Shown piece by piece: positions 1 to 9,798 of a stretch of DNA of 32,588 nucleotides. The position numbers and the translations under genes are program-made. Numbering within the stretch: the stretch's first letter is position 1; every line of letters begins with the position of its first letter. This DNA comes from Actinomycetes bacterium (GTDB lineage: Bacteria > Actinomycetota > Actinomycetes > Mycobacteriales > Jatrophihabitantaceae), in contig WQZC01000006.1 in NCBI GenBank assembly GCA_009780925.1, forward strand, positions 1-32,588. Reading direction: 5' to 3'. The notes below the pieces were generated by a model. It made no database searches. It saw only the letters and a list, made by a program, of their open reading frames with translations, and had not been told where the DNA came from.

Positions 1-2
1 AC

Positions 3-3000
3 CTCGCGCCCGGCGCCTACACGCTCACCGTCGCCGCCAACGGTTACACCACCCAGACCAGCAAGCTGACCATCACCGCCGGGCAGTCCTCGGTGACCCA
101 CAGCGCGGTCCTGTCCAGCGCGTTCGGCGCTGTCTACGGCACCGTGGTCGACGCCACCGGCGCGGCGCAGGTCGGCGCCGGCGTGGTGCTCGCCAACGCC
201 ACCAACACCTACAAGGTCACCACCACTTCGACCCCCGTCCCGGGCGCGTTCACATTCGCCGGCGTGGTGCCAGGAACCTACACGCTCACCACCCAGCTGT
301 TCGGATTCGGCGTCGAAACGGTGACCGTCACCGTGGTCGCCGGGGCCACCAAACAGGTGGCGGTCGCGCTGGAGGTGGCCGCATCGACGGTCGCCGCCAC
401 CGGGCATGTCACGGGCACCGTGGTCGACCTGAGCACCGGCATCGCGCCGGACAGCTCCATCCAGGTCACCGCCAGCGTGGACAACCCCAACTATGACGCC
501 TCGCTGGGCGCCAACGTGACCTGCAACGTCCCCGCGTTCACCGCGACGGTTGATGGCAACCGGCCGTACACCCTGCCCGACCCGACCACCGACCCCGACT
601 GCGGCCTGCCGCCCGGGCTGTACACCATCACCGTGAGCGCGCCGGACTACGAAGCGGGGACGGTGAGCATCCCGCTGCCGCTCGGCGCGACGGTGCTCGC
701 CCCGGTCGCCACCCTGGCGCCGGCGCCCAAGCTGATGGGCGCGATATCGGTCACCGCCGACAGCGCCCCGGCCGGGCCGACCTGCGTCTGGGCGGCGGCC
801 ACCGGCGCCACGGTGGACACCAGCGCCCTGGTCTGCCTGCCGCCCTCAGCTCCGAACCCGGGCTGCCCGGCGACGCTGCCCACCGGCACGCTCTGCCAGA
901 GCGTCGCCGGTGGCACCGGCGACTACGAGATGACCGTGCCCGCACACGGCAGCTACCAGGTCTGGATCCAGTCCTCCGACCCCGAGTTCCGGACCCAGGG
1001 GACGACGGCGGCGCCGCTCGCACTGAACGCCGCGTCGGTGATGCTGCCACGCGCCTCGACGGCGCAGTACAACGCCGTGATGAACCGCTTCGGGCGCGCC
1101 CAGGTGACGGTCCAGGAAGCGTCCACCGCGACTGGCGCGCTCGCCCCCGCGGCCGGCGTCACGATCCGCGTGCAACGCTCCTGCTCGGTAACCACCTTGG
1201 TGACGCCGGCCCCCACTTTCCAGCCGCCGACCACCGGTGCCGACGGTGTCACGCTTGCCTCGGGCTTGAACGGGACCTACGGGTTCGCGGTCACCAGCGC
1301 CGCGACCGGTGCCACTGGGTGCATCCCGGTGACCGCGAACCTGAACACCACCGCCACCTACGTTCTGCCCGTCACGCAAGCGGTGCCATACATCATCGGG
1401 CGGGTCGTGTATAACATGGACGGCCAGCTGACGCCGGTGGCAAACGCGACGGTCCAGCTAACCGGCGTGTCCGGCTTCACCGGCACCACCGCGCTCACGC
1501 CGACCAGCTCCACTTGGGCGGTGACCACCGACGCCGATGGCTGCTTCCTGATCCACTCCGCCGGAGACAGCACACCGGTCAACGTCACCGACCCGAACTG
1601 TCCGAACCTGGATTCGGAATACCTCGCCAGTGGCGCGAGCAACCCCACCGTGGCCAGTTCCACCTACATCGGCCAGCTGGCCAACACCACATTGATCTCC
1701 AACCTGATGTCGTCGGTGGTGGTGCTCGGCAACGCCGACTTCAACCCTTACCCGCCGTCGGCGATGACCATGGCCCCGGACTCCGTCACCGACCTGGTGG
1801 TGGTCCCCGCACCGTTGGCCCTGTCCTCGCCCGCGAACGCCATCGCGGTCAACCCTGCCGGAACCTTCCCGACGGGTTTAACCGATTCGTCCGGCACGCC
1901 TATCACAAGTTGGCCGCAATTCTGGAACGCGGTGACCCTCCAGGTGCAGCCGGGCACCGCGAGCGCCACCATCGACGCCGGCTCGTCCGGCACCACGACA
2001 TTCCACCTGGCCACCTCGGCTGGGGTCGACCGAGTCCCCGCCGGCACCTACACCCTCCGGGCGTACTTCAACGGCTCGGGGTTCCAGACCGCCACCATCA
2101 AGTTGATCTGCGCTCCGCTGCAAGGCTGCACGCTGCGCGATCCGGCCACCGGCGCGGCCAGCGCCTTCGAGATCAATCAGCAAGCCAGCCTGAAGATAAC
2201 GCTGAACGGCGGCGGGACCACGGTCTCCGGGGCCAAGGTCTCGCTCATATACAACGGCTCGCCGGTCACCTCGGCCACCACCGATGGCTCATCCTCGGCG
2301 ACGTTCACCAGACAGCTCGTCCCCAACGACACCAGCTACAGCATTGGGGTCCAGGCGGCTGGCTTCAAGTTCATCCCGGACAATGCCACGCTGTCCTGCA
2401 GCGGGCCCGTTTTGAGCGCGGGCGTCGGCCCAGGGGTGACGCTGTCTTGCACCGTTAACCTGACCAAACTGGGCACCATTCACGGCACTGCGAGGAGCTA
2501 TGACGTCACCCCACCGGACTACCTGACGCCCGGCGCGCCGATCTACTCCGGGCTGTCCAACCTCGAGGTGACCGCCACCCGTTGCTCCGGCACGGTGCAG
2601 ACCGACGCCACCACCAACTTGTCGTACTGCGTGCCGAGCACTGACGTGTTCACCGCCACCACCGGATCGGACGGCTCGTACACGCTCAGCGGCACCGCCA
2701 CCGCCGAGGGCCTGGTAGACGGCGACTGGATCGTCTCGGTTACATCGCCCTACCGGTGCGCCGCGCCCTCCTACGATCCCACCACCCCATCCGGCTGCCC
2801 GTCACCAAGCTCGGCGGTCGGCTCGAATCCGTTGGGCGTCGCGATCACCATCTCCGGCGGGGCCATCACCGCCGGTGACCCGACCATCAATTTCGTCCAC
2901 CTGCCCGCCGTGCTCACCGTGAACGCGGTGGTTTTCGGTGGCGGGCCCGCCTCACCGGCGAGCGGGGTCTCGCTGCAGCTGACCAGCACCTCGGACCCCA

Positions 3001-4769
3001 ACATCTTGGAGACACCCACCGTGGACTCGACCCACGACAACGTCTTCACCTTCAACCCGCTGCCTCCGGGCACCTACACGGTGACCGCCATCGGCGCTGG
3101 GTTCCAAACCCAGAGCTTCCAGGTCACCCTGGCGGACGGCGGGTCCACTCAGACGATCCCGCTGGCGCAGGTCAGCGGCGGCATCGCCGTCACGGTCAAC
3201 GCCGGAGGGGCACCGGTCGCCGACGCGCACGTGTGCCTCGTCCTGACCAAGGGAGCCGGCCCGTGCGTGGGCAGCCCGAACAACCCGACAATTATTACCA
3301 CGGTGCTAGCTTCCGACATCGTCGACACTGACGGACACCACACCGGCACCTACGTGTTCGCCAGCGCGCCATTCATGTTGATGCCCTACTACGTGCAAGT
3401 GGACGGTGTCTACGGCTACGAGAACTGGTTCGGCAACGTGCCGCCATCGATTGTGGGCGGCTTCACCCAGTTCACCGCCGCGCTCACCCCGGTTACCCGC
3501 AACGTCGAGCTCACCATCACCGCAACCGATACCAATGACAACATCGCGGGGGCCGCCTGGACCACCGCCCGTCTCGTCCAGGTCCCTCCAGACTCTGGGC
3601 CGACGCCGCCGATCGCCGCAAACGTAAACCTCGGCATCCCATCCGGTTCGGCGAACATCGCGACCTTCTCCGCGCCCCAGCTGATGTGGGGGTGCTGGCG
3701 GCTCGCCTACCAAATCACCGGACACTTCGGCACCATCTCCATGACGGGCGGCCTCGCGCTAACCGACGGAACGCTTACCTGCCCAGAGAACTCAATCCTG
3801 GTCTCCGGCGACACGCTGCCCACCGACCAACCGGTAACCGGGACCTACGGTGACGTCGCCGCGACCGGAACCCTGGCGGAGTACCTCGCCTCGGTGCGGG
3901 TTACCGCCGACGATGGGGGCAGCCAGCTCGCCACCCCCGCCTACATCAACGTCACCGCGACCGACAACGCCGTTCCCTCGCTGACCTACTTCGACTCAGC
4001 CGTGGCAGTGGCCGCCACTGCCACCGAACTGGCCTGGGTGCCGACCGGCGCGACGGTAAACCTCACCGTCGCCTTCCAAACCGGGACCGACAGCCACTGG
4101 GAGATCTTGACCAACAGCGTGTTGACCATCACCTCTTCGGTGCCCACGGCCACCGTGAATCTCGCGGTGCCGGTGTCCACGGTGACGGTCAATGTGACCA
4201 ACGCGTTCGACCCGACCACCGGGGTGGCCGCGACCGTCACCCTGACCCCGCCCAGTGCTTATTCAATCACCCCCTCAACATCAACAACCGCCAACGGCGT
4301 CTGTGCGATTGACGGTGTCTTCTACGGCGACTGGACGCTGAGCGTGACGCCACCAACCCCGGCGACCTCCTACCCATCGGATGAGATCACGCAAACCGTT
4401 GCCGTGTCCTCGGGTACCACAACGGTGGACATTCAAGTCAAGCCGCTGACCAAGAATGTCACAGTAGCGGTGTCCAACTCGGACGGAATAACGTCGGCCG
4501 GTGCCGGGGTGTCGGTGACGTTGACCGCGCCGGCCGGATGGGACGCGCCCACCGGCTGCACCAGCACTCCGGTCCTCGTCGGCGGGAACTGGACCTGCAC
4601 CCAGACCACCGGAGCGGACGGAACAGTCACCTTCGCCGGCGTCTACTACACCATTAGCAGCACAATCCCGACCTACACGGCGTCCTCCGGCACCGCCCCA
4701 TCGATCACATTCGGGGTGCGAAACAACGCACCAGCACCGAACCCGAAGATCATCCTGTCGTCGCCGTAG
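3..4769 (+). CDS. Very large extracellular carboxypeptidase-regulatory-like / Cna-B-like repeat protein (5' end lies outside the window)
   Basis: Frame is open from the window edge (LAPGAYTLTVAANGYTTQ...) through the listed ORF at 93. Repeated 'PGTYTLTT...GF...' and 'PPGTYTVTAIGAGFQTQSF' motifs typical of carboxypeptidase regulatory-like beta-sandwich domains; Thr/Val/Ala/Pro-rich; no LPXTG or C-terminal TM segment seen. Confidence 0.8.
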   Translation, partial: LAPGAYTLTVAANGYTTQTSKLTITAGQSSVTHSAVLSSAFGAVYGTVVDATGAAQVGAGVVLANATNTYKVTTTSTPVPGAFTFAGVVPGTYTLTTQLFGFGVETVTVTVVAGATKQVAVALEVAASTVAATGHVTGTVVDLSTGIAPDSSIQVTASVDNPNYDASLGANVTCNVPAFTATVDGNRPYTLPDPTTDPDCGLPPGLYTITVSAPDYEAGTVSIPLPLGATVLAPVATLAPAPKLMGAISVTADSAPAGPTCVWAAATGATVDTSALVCLPPSAPNPGCPATLPTGTLCQSVAGGTGDYEMTVPAHGSYQVWIQSSDPEFRTQGTTAAPLALNAASVMLPRASTAQYNAVMNRFGRAQVTVQEASTATGALAPAAGVTIRVQRSCSVTTLVTPAPTFQPPTTGADGVTLASGLNGTYGFAVTSAATGATGCIPVTANLNTTATYVLPVTQAVPYIIGRVVYNMDGQLTPVANATVQLTGVSGFTGTTALTPTSSTWAVTTDADGCFLIHSAGDSTPVNVTDPNCPNLDSEYLASGASNPTVASSTYIGQLANTTLISNLMSSVVVLGNADFNPYPPSAMTMAPDSVTDLVVVPAPLALSSPANAIAVNPAGTFPTGLTDSSGTPITSWPQFWNAVTLQVQPGTASATIDAGSSGTTTFHLATSAGVDRVPAGTYTLRAYFNGSGFQTATIKLICAPLQGCTLRDPATGAASAFEINQQASLKITLNGGGTTVSGAKVSLIYNGSPVTSATTDGSSSATFTRQLVPNDTSYSIGVQAAGFKFIPDNATLSCSGPVLSAGVGPGVTLSCTVNLTKLGTIHGTARSYDVTPPDYLTPGAPIYSGLSNLEVTATRCSGTVQTDATTNLSYCVPSTDVFTATTGSDGSYTLSGTATAEGLVDGDWIVSVTSPYRCAAPSYDPTTPSGCPSPSSAVGSNPLGVAITISGGAITAGDPTINFVHLPAVLTVNAVVFGGGPASPASGVSLQLTSTSDPNILETPTVDSTHDNVFTFNPLPPGTYTVTAIGAGFQTQSFQVTLADGGSTQTIPLAQVSGGIAVTVNAGGAPVADAHVCLVLTKGAGPCVGSPNNPTIITTVLASDIVDTDGHHTGTYVFASAPFMLMPYYVQVDGVYGYENWFGNVPPSIVGGFTQFTAALTPVTRNVELTITATDTNDNIAGAAWTTARLVQVPPDSGPTPPIAANVNLGIPSGSANIATFSAPQLMWGCWRLAYQITGHFGTISMTGGLALTDGTLTCPENSILVSGDTLPTDQPVTGTYGDVAATGTLAEYLASVRVTADDGGSQLATPAYINVTATDNAVPSLTYFDSAVAVAATATELAWVPTGATVNLTVAFQTGTDSHWEILTNSVLTITSSVPTATVNLAVPVSTVTVNVTNAFDPTTGVAATVTLTPPSAYSITPSTSTTANGVCAIDGVFYGDWTLSVTPPTPATSYPSDEITQTVAVSSGTTTVDIQVKPLTKNVTVAVSNSDGITSAGAGVSVTLTAPAGWDAPTGCTSTPVLVGGNWTCTQTTGADGTVTFAGVYYTISSTIPTYTASSGTAPSITFGVRNNAPAPNPKIILSSP

Positions 4770-4864
4770 CGTCGGCGGGCGGTGTCGGCGGACCTGCTGA
4801 GGCCCTTTGCCGAGATCACGGCTGTTTCCAGCGGGGACGGCACCTAGCGCCGTAGGCTGGGGTC

Positions 4865-5221
4865 ATGCTGCTCGCGCTGCTCATCATCGTCATCGTGCTG
4901 TTCGTGGTGCTGCCGCTGATCGGCCTGGCGATCTCGACATTGATCAGCATCGCCATCGTCGGCCTGATCATTGGCGGACTGGCCCGGCTGGTCCTGCCCG
5001 GCCGCCACCGCGTGGGCATCGTCGCGACGATCCTGCTCGGCTGGCTCGGCTCGCTCATCGGCGGCTTCCTAGGCGACCATGTTGCGCACACCGGCCGGTT
5101 CCTCACCGTCCTGCTGGAGATCGCGGTCGCCGCCGCGCTGATCGGGCTGTACAGCATCGCCAACCGCGACCCAGATGTCGCTGCCGAGCCGAACAAGAAG
5201 AAGCGCAAGGCTAGCCGCTAG
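4865..5221 (+). CDS. GlsB/YeaQ/YmgE-like (transglycosylase-associated) small membrane protein
   Basis: 118 aa, several hydrophobic segments with Gly-rich 'GLIIGGLARLVLPGRHRVGIVATILLGWLGSLIGGFLG', matching the family pattern; Lys/Arg-rich tail. Confidence 0.75.
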   Translation: MLLALLIIVIVLFVVLPLIGLAISTLISIAIVGLIIGGLARLVLPGRHRVGIVATILLGWLGSLIGGFLGDHVAHTGRFLTVLLEIAVAAALIGLYSIANRDPDVAAEPNKKKRKASR

Positions 5222-5230
5222 CCGCGCGCG

Positions 5231-5257
5231 AACCCGGCAGGCGCGCGCCGCCGGGTT
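5231..5257. terminator. Hairpin between convergent genes, candidate bidirectional terminator
   Basis: AACCCGGC (5231-5238) ... GCCGGGTT (5250-5257) inverted repeat between genes converging at 5221 and 5335. Confidence 0.4.
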
Positions 5258-5334
5258 GGCGCCACCAGCGATTCGGCCAGCGATCGCCGCGGGCGCGCCA
5301 GGGTCGAGGCGGGCGAGGTCGAGCCGGGCGAGTC

Positions 5335-6840
5335 TCAGGACCGCCGCAGGCGCGCGACGGCCACCCGGGAGACGATCATTCGGGTGACGGTGATCGCGAC
5401 CACCGCCATGGTCGCGATCGCGATCGCCGGGAATCCGTTCACCAGCCAGCTCTGCGCCGCGGCGATCACCTTCGCGCGGTCCTTCAGGCCGTTGGACCGC
5501 TCGTAGACCATAACCATGGAGATAACGAAGTACACCAGAGGCGGCGCGACCAGAACCGAGAACATCCCGCGGCGGACGACGACGCAAATGGCCAGCACCG
5601 AACCGACCACCAGCGCGACATTGAACATGCTGCCCAATCCGCTGGCGCTGCTGTCGCGGGCGTAGTCGAACGCCGCGCCCGCGGCGGAGATCGCGATAAG
5701 GACGATGACCGCGAGCCAACCCGCGATCCCGCGCTGCCGAGCGCCGGAGTAGCGCGCGGCCTCTGTGGGGGCGCGGTTCGCGGCCCGGCGACCATCCGCC
5801 GGCCGTCCCGGCACGGGACGCGCGTGCGCCGGCTGGTCAGCCCCGACCCGAGCCGGCCGGGCCCCTTGCACCCCCGGCAACACTCGTGTGGTTTCGACCC
5901 GTGCCGGCCCCGACCGCGTGGCGTCGCCGCCCGCCGGATCGCGCTCGTCGTCGGACCATCCGCGCCCACGGCGCCCGGGCGGCGCCACGGACCGCGCCAC
6001 ATCGAAGCCAGACTCTTCCGTTTCATCCGACACCGGTTCATCGGCGTCCGCCCAGGAGGTGGCACCGTGGTCCGCGTCCACCGTCGTTGGCTCCGACCAC
6101 GCGGTGTCGACCAACGTCGGCACAGCCCAGTCAGATGACGGTGCCTCCACGTCCGCTAGCAGCGTCGCGCCGAGGTCCGCTTCCACCACCGGGTGCTCGT
6201 CATCCTCCCGCACGACGACAGCGCCACCGGATTGGACCCGAACCGGCACTGACCAGTCGCTGTCGGCCCGGACGTCCTCGGGCGCCTCGTCTCCCGACGG
6301 TTCCGCATCCGGCATCGCGGGCTCGCCCCACCCATCCAGTCGCGCCCGTTCGTCGGACGACGACAGCACTGGACCCGAGAAGGGTTGCGCGCCATCGTCG
6401 GGCAGGTCAAGGCCATCCAGCCCGGTGGCCTCGGTATTCGCCGCGACCAGCGTCGGAGTGGTCCAGCCGTCGTCCGACTCGGACCAGGCATCAGTGGTCC
6501 CTGGCTCGCCGTCGCCGGGCACAACGGCCAAGACTGCGTTCCTCCTCGCGATGCGCGCACCATCTGGGCGCGCTCGATCGGGCAACACTCGGAACGGGAC
6601 GTCCCAAGGCATTTCGTGACTACGGTACCGGCCCGGCCTGAGAAGTTGATGAACGCTGGTCCACCGGCGGGCCGCGCCGTCGGGCGGCTCACGCGCGGTG
6701 CGCGCGCCACCGTCCCTCGATCCCGACCCGGACCCAGTCGCTACGGCGGGGCGCGCCCGGGTGCCCAGGTCTCGGTCATCGCGCGAACTCCGCCGCTTGG
6801 ACGGCGCGCGCGGTCGCTGTGAGCTGCGTCGGCGGGTCAA
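5335..6840 (-). CDS. DUF6542-like membrane protein with long disordered N-terminal region
   Basis: C-terminal ~125 aa contains four hydrophobic segments (GWLAVIVLIAISAAGAAFDY...GLGSMFNVALVVGSVLAICVVVRRGMF...). N-terminal half is low-complexity acidic/Ser/Thr. Start uncertain; an internal ATG at 6612 (MPWDVPF) is possible. Confidence 0.65.
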   Translation of the reverse strand: MTRRRSSQRPRAPSKRRSSRDDRDLGTRARPAVATGSGSGSRDGGARTAREPPDGAARRWTSVHQLLRPGRYRSHEMPWDVPFRVLPDRARPDGARIARRNAVLAVVPGDGEPGTTDAWSESDDGWTTPTLVAANTEATGLDGLDLPDDGAQPFSGPVLSSSDERARLDGWGEPAMPDAEPSGDEAPEDVRADSDWSVPVRVQSGGAVVVREDDEHPVVEADLGATLLADVEAPSSDWAVPTLVDTAWSEPTTVDADHGATSWADADEPVSDETEESGFDVARSVAPPGRRGRGWSDDERDPAGGDATRSGPARVETTRVLPGVQGARPARVGADQPAHARPVPGRPADGRRAANRAPTEAARYSGARQRGIAGWLAVIVLIAISAAGAAFDYARDSSASGLGSMFNVALVVGSVLAICVVVRRGMFSVLVAPPLVYFVISMVMVYERSNGLKDRAKVIAAAQSWLVNGFPAIAIATMAVVAITVTRMIVSRVAVARLRRS

Positions 6841-8050
6841 GCGCCTGCGCGCCGTCCACCACGTTCAGGTCCGCGAGCCGGCGGGCGCTGACCAGCACGC
6901 GGCTCTCCAGTGAGGAGACCGCCTGGTTGTAGGAGCCGACAGCGGTGCCCAGCGCCCGGCCGAGCTTGTCGATGTGCCCGCCCATGGTGGCCAACCGTTG
7001 ATACAGCTCCCGACCCAGTTGCTGCACCTGAGCGGCGTTGGCCGCCAGCGCGTCCTGCCGCCAGGTGTATGCCACGGTGCGCAACAAGGCGATGAGCGTT
7101 GACGGAGTGGCCAGCACCACGTCGCGGACGAAGGCGTGTTCGAGCAGGGCCGGGTCCTCGCGCAGCGCCGCGTCAAGGAAGGCGTCAGCGGGGATGAAGC
7201 AGACCACGAACTCCGGGCTCGGCGCGAACCGCTCCCAATACGCCTTGGCGGCGAGCGAATCGATGTGCTCGCGCAGCTGGCGGGCGTGCGCCTTGAGCCG
7301 GTTGGCGCGGCTCGCCTCGTCGCGGGCCTCCATCGCCTCCAAGTAACCGCTGAAGGGAACCTTGGCGTCCACCACCACGCTCTTGCCCCCGACCAGCCGC
7401 ACCACCAGGTCCGGTCGCAGCGCGCCGTCCTCGCCGGCCGCGGTCGCCTGGGTCAAGTAGTCGATGTGCTCGGCCAGCCCGGCCGCCTCGACGGTCCGTT
7501 CCAGTTGCAGCTCACCCCACCGGCCGCGCACCTGTGGGGCGCGCAGCGCGGTCACCAACTGGGCGGTCTCGGCGCGCAGCTGCTCGGACGTCTGGCGCAT
7601 CGTCGCGATCTGCGCCAGCAGCGCCGAATACGAGCCGGTGCGTTCGCGCTCAACCGCGACAAGCTGGCTCTGCACTCGGTCCAACGACTCGCGCAGCGGT
7701 CCGACCAGCCCCTCGATGGCCTGCTGGCGCTGCGCCAAGGCGCTGTCCGCGCCCACCCGGACCGCGGCCAGGCGGGACTCCGCCAGGCCCAGGAACGCCT
7801 CACTGTTGGCCCGCAGGGCATCCCCAGCCAACGCGCCGAACGCCTCCCGCAACCCTTCGTCCTGGCGCGCCCGGGCGAGCTCGCGCTCGCTGGCGCTCGC
7901 GCGTTGCGCCGCGAGCGTCGCGCGCGACTGCGCGGCCTCGGCGGCGAGCGCGCGCCCCGCGATGTCGCCCCGGCGGGCGGCGAGCAACCAACCCAGCGCC
8001 AGCCCGAGCAGCAGAGCCAACAGGCCGACCACGGTCCCAGTGATGTCCAC
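6776..8050 (-). CDS. rmuC: DNA recombination protein RmuC
   Basis: N-terminal TM segment (GTVVGLLALLLGLALGWLLAARR), coiled coil, then RmuC-like core 'LRAPQVRGRWGELQLERTVEAAGL...VDAKVPFSGYLEA...VVLATPSTLIALLRTVAYTWRQ'. ORF extends to 8101; GTG at 8050 is the likelier start. Confidence 0.93.
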   Translation of the reverse strand: MDITGTVVGLLALLLGLALGWLLAARRGDIAGRALAAEAAQSRATLAAQRASASERELARARQDEGLREAFGALAGDALRANSEAFLGLAESRLAAVRVGADSALAQRQQAIEGLVGPLRESLDRVQSQLVAVERERTGSYSALLAQIATMRQTSEQLRAETAQLVTALRAPQVRGRWGELQLERTVEAAGLAEHIDYLTQATAAGEDGALRPDLVVRLVGGKSVVVDAKVPFSGYLEAMEARDEASRANRLKAHARQLREHIDSLAAKAYWERFAPSPEFVVCFIPADAFLDAALREDPALLEHAFVRDVVLATPSTLIALLRTVAYTWRQDALAANAAQVQQLGRELYQRLATMGGHIDKLGRALGTAVGSYNQAVSSLESRVLVSARRLADLNVVDGAQALDPPTQLTATARAVQAAEFAR

Positions 8051-8214
8051 GCCTGGATGCTCACACAGCCCACCGACAGTTTCCGCCGCTGAGCGGCTCA
8101 CCCGCTCAGCGGCTCAGCCGCTCAGCGAGCGCGCTGGGGCGCCCGGCCGGCGGGAAGCGTGGCGGGCCGCGCCGACCGGCGCACTAGACTTCCGGCTGAC
8201 CGAGGAGCATCGAA

Positions 8215-9288
8215 GTGGCACTGACCATCGGCATCGTCGGCTTGCCAAACGTCGGCAAGTCAACGCTGTTCAACGCGCTGACGCGCAATGACGTGCTTGC
8301 GGCGAACTATCCATTCGCCACCATCGAACCGAATGTCGGCGTGGTGGGCGTGCCTGATCCCCGCCTCGCCGTCCTCGCCAAGCTGTTCGACTCGGCCCGG
8401 ATCGTGCCGGCCACCGTCTCGTTCGTCGACATCGCCGGCATCGTCAAGGGCGCCAGCGAGGGCGCCGGGCTGGGCAACCAGTTCCTGGCGCACATCCGGG
8501 AAGCCGACGCGATCTGCCAAGTCATCCGCGCCTTCCGCGACCCGGACGTGGTGCACGTCGACGGGACCGTCTCCCCCAAAGACGACTTGGAGATCATTCA
8601 CACCGAACTGATCCTGGCCGACTTGCAGACCATCGAGAGAGCGCTGCCCCGGCTGGCCAAGGACGCCCGGCTGCACAAGGAGAAGCAATCCGTCGTGGCC
8701 GCCGTGGAGCACGCGCAGGCGGTGCTCGAAGCCGGGCGCACCGTGTTCGCCGCCGGACTGGATCCCGAGCCGCTGCGCGAGCTGCACCTGATGACGGCCA
8801 AACCGTTCATCTATGTGTTCAACATCGACCCAGACGAATTGGCGGACACCGCACATCTGGCCGAGCTGCGCGGCCTCGTCGCGCCAGCGGAAGCGATCTT
8901 CCTGGACGCGAAGACCGAAGCCGAGCTGATCGACTTCGAGCCGGACGAGGCGCTGGAGCTGCTGGCGTCGATGGGGCAGACCGAGTCCGGCCTCGATCAG
9001 CTGGCGCGGGTCGGGTTCGCCGCGCTGGGCCTGCAAACCTTCCTCACCGCCGGCCCGAAAGAGTCCCGCGCCTGGACGATCAAGGCGGGCGCCACCGCGC
9101 CGCAGGCCGCCGGGGTCATCCACACCGATTTCGAACGCGGTTTCATCAAGGCCGAGGTCGTCTCCTTTGACGACTTGGTGGCCACCGGGTCCATCGTGGA
9201 AGCCCGCGCGCACGGCAAAGCGCGCATTGAGGGCAAGGACTACGTGATGCGCGACGGCGACGTGGTCGAGTTCAGATTTTCGGTATAA
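8215..9288 (+). CDS. ychF: Redox-regulated ATPase YchF (Obg-family GTPase-like)
   Basis: G1 motif GLPNVGKSTLFNAL, DIAGIVKGASEGAGLGNQFL, C-terminal TGS domain 'RAWTIKAGATAPQAAGVIHTDFERGFIKAEV'; GTG start with GAGGAG upstream. Confidence 0.97.
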   Translation: MALTIGIVGLPNVGKSTLFNALTRNDVLAANYPFATIEPNVGVVGVPDPRLAVLAKLFDSARIVPATVSFVDIAGIVKGASEGAGLGNQFLAHIREADAICQVIRAFRDPDVVHVDGTVSPKDDLEIIHTELILADLQTIERALPRLAKDARLHKEKQSVVAAVEHAQAVLEAGRTVFAAGLDPEPLRELHLMTAKPFIYVFNIDPDELADTAHLAELRGLVAPAEAIFLDAKTEAELIDFEPDEALELLASMGQTESGLDQLARVGFAALGLQTFLTAGPKESRAWTIKAGATAPQAAGVIHTDFERGFIKAEVVSFDDLVATGSIVEARAHGKARIEGKDYVMRDGDVVEFRFSV

Positions 9289-9392
9289 TGTTATGTTTTA
9301 TGCATATTGACGAAACTTGGTCGAATCGAGCGCACTGAGTAGCAAACGTGGCGTAGCAGTTGGTCTGAAGGGCCGACTGCTACCGTTCTGCC

Positions 9393-9683
9393 ATGGCCAG
9401 ACCTTGGAACACGGCCGCCGAGTACCTGTACATCTCAACCGGGAAGATGAGCGGCCTTGACGGCGGGCAAGGAATGCTTCGGCTGGATGAGGTCACAGCC
9501 TCAGCTGGAATCCACCCAATGGCAGTCCAAATAGGAGCCAGAAAATATGTCGAGAAACATGGAGTGTTATGCGAAACCCCAATCCCTGGGTTCCGGAGGC
9601 CCAGGATCCTGGGCCTCCGGGCGGCAAGCCAGAGAGTTTCGCATAAGGCTCATGGTGTCGAGTTCAAATACGACAGAGAGTGA
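9393..9683 (+). CDS. Hypothetical small protein (doubtful)
   Basis: 96 aa ORF in a lower-GC intergenic region; no recognised family; its 3' part overlaps a large palindrome. Confidence 0.2.
   Translation: MARPWNTAAEYLYISTGKMSGLDGGQGMLRLDEVTASAGIHPMAVQIGARKYVEKHGVLCETPIPGFRRPRILGLRAASQRVSHKAHGVEFKYDRE
9567..9646. repeat. 80-bp nested (concentric) palindrome
   Basis: Perfect 28-bp palindrome CCGGAGGCCCAGGATCCTGGGCCTCCGG at 9593-9620, plus perfect 11-bp outer arms TTATGCGAAAC (9567-9577) / GTTTCGCATAA (9636-9646) sharing the same centre (9606.5). Confidence 0.85.
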
Positions 9684-9733
9684 AGCGCGGCGCCGGAGCG
9701 AATCAAGCCCGTGCATGAAGGTTACGTATCAGA

Positions 9734-9755
9734 ATCCCGCAACGGATTAGCATCA
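9734..9755 (-). repeat. Dispersed module-border repeat, copy A
   Basis: Reverse complement TGATGCTAATCCGTTGCGGGAT; 18/22 identical to copy B and 19/22 to copy C by eye. Confidence 0.7.
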
Positions 9756-9798
9756 CGGGGCGAAGAATCTACCGGCCGCTGAACCGAGATTCGAGCGT

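Noticed and set aside
5765-6641. Overlapping plus-strand ORFs opposite the DUF6542-like gene
   Set aside because: Low-complexity Arg/Ser/Pro products antisense to a disordered coding region; no independent support.
7136-8092. 318-aa plus-strand ORF opposite rmuC
   Set aside because: Antisense artefact; rmuC has strong family motifs.
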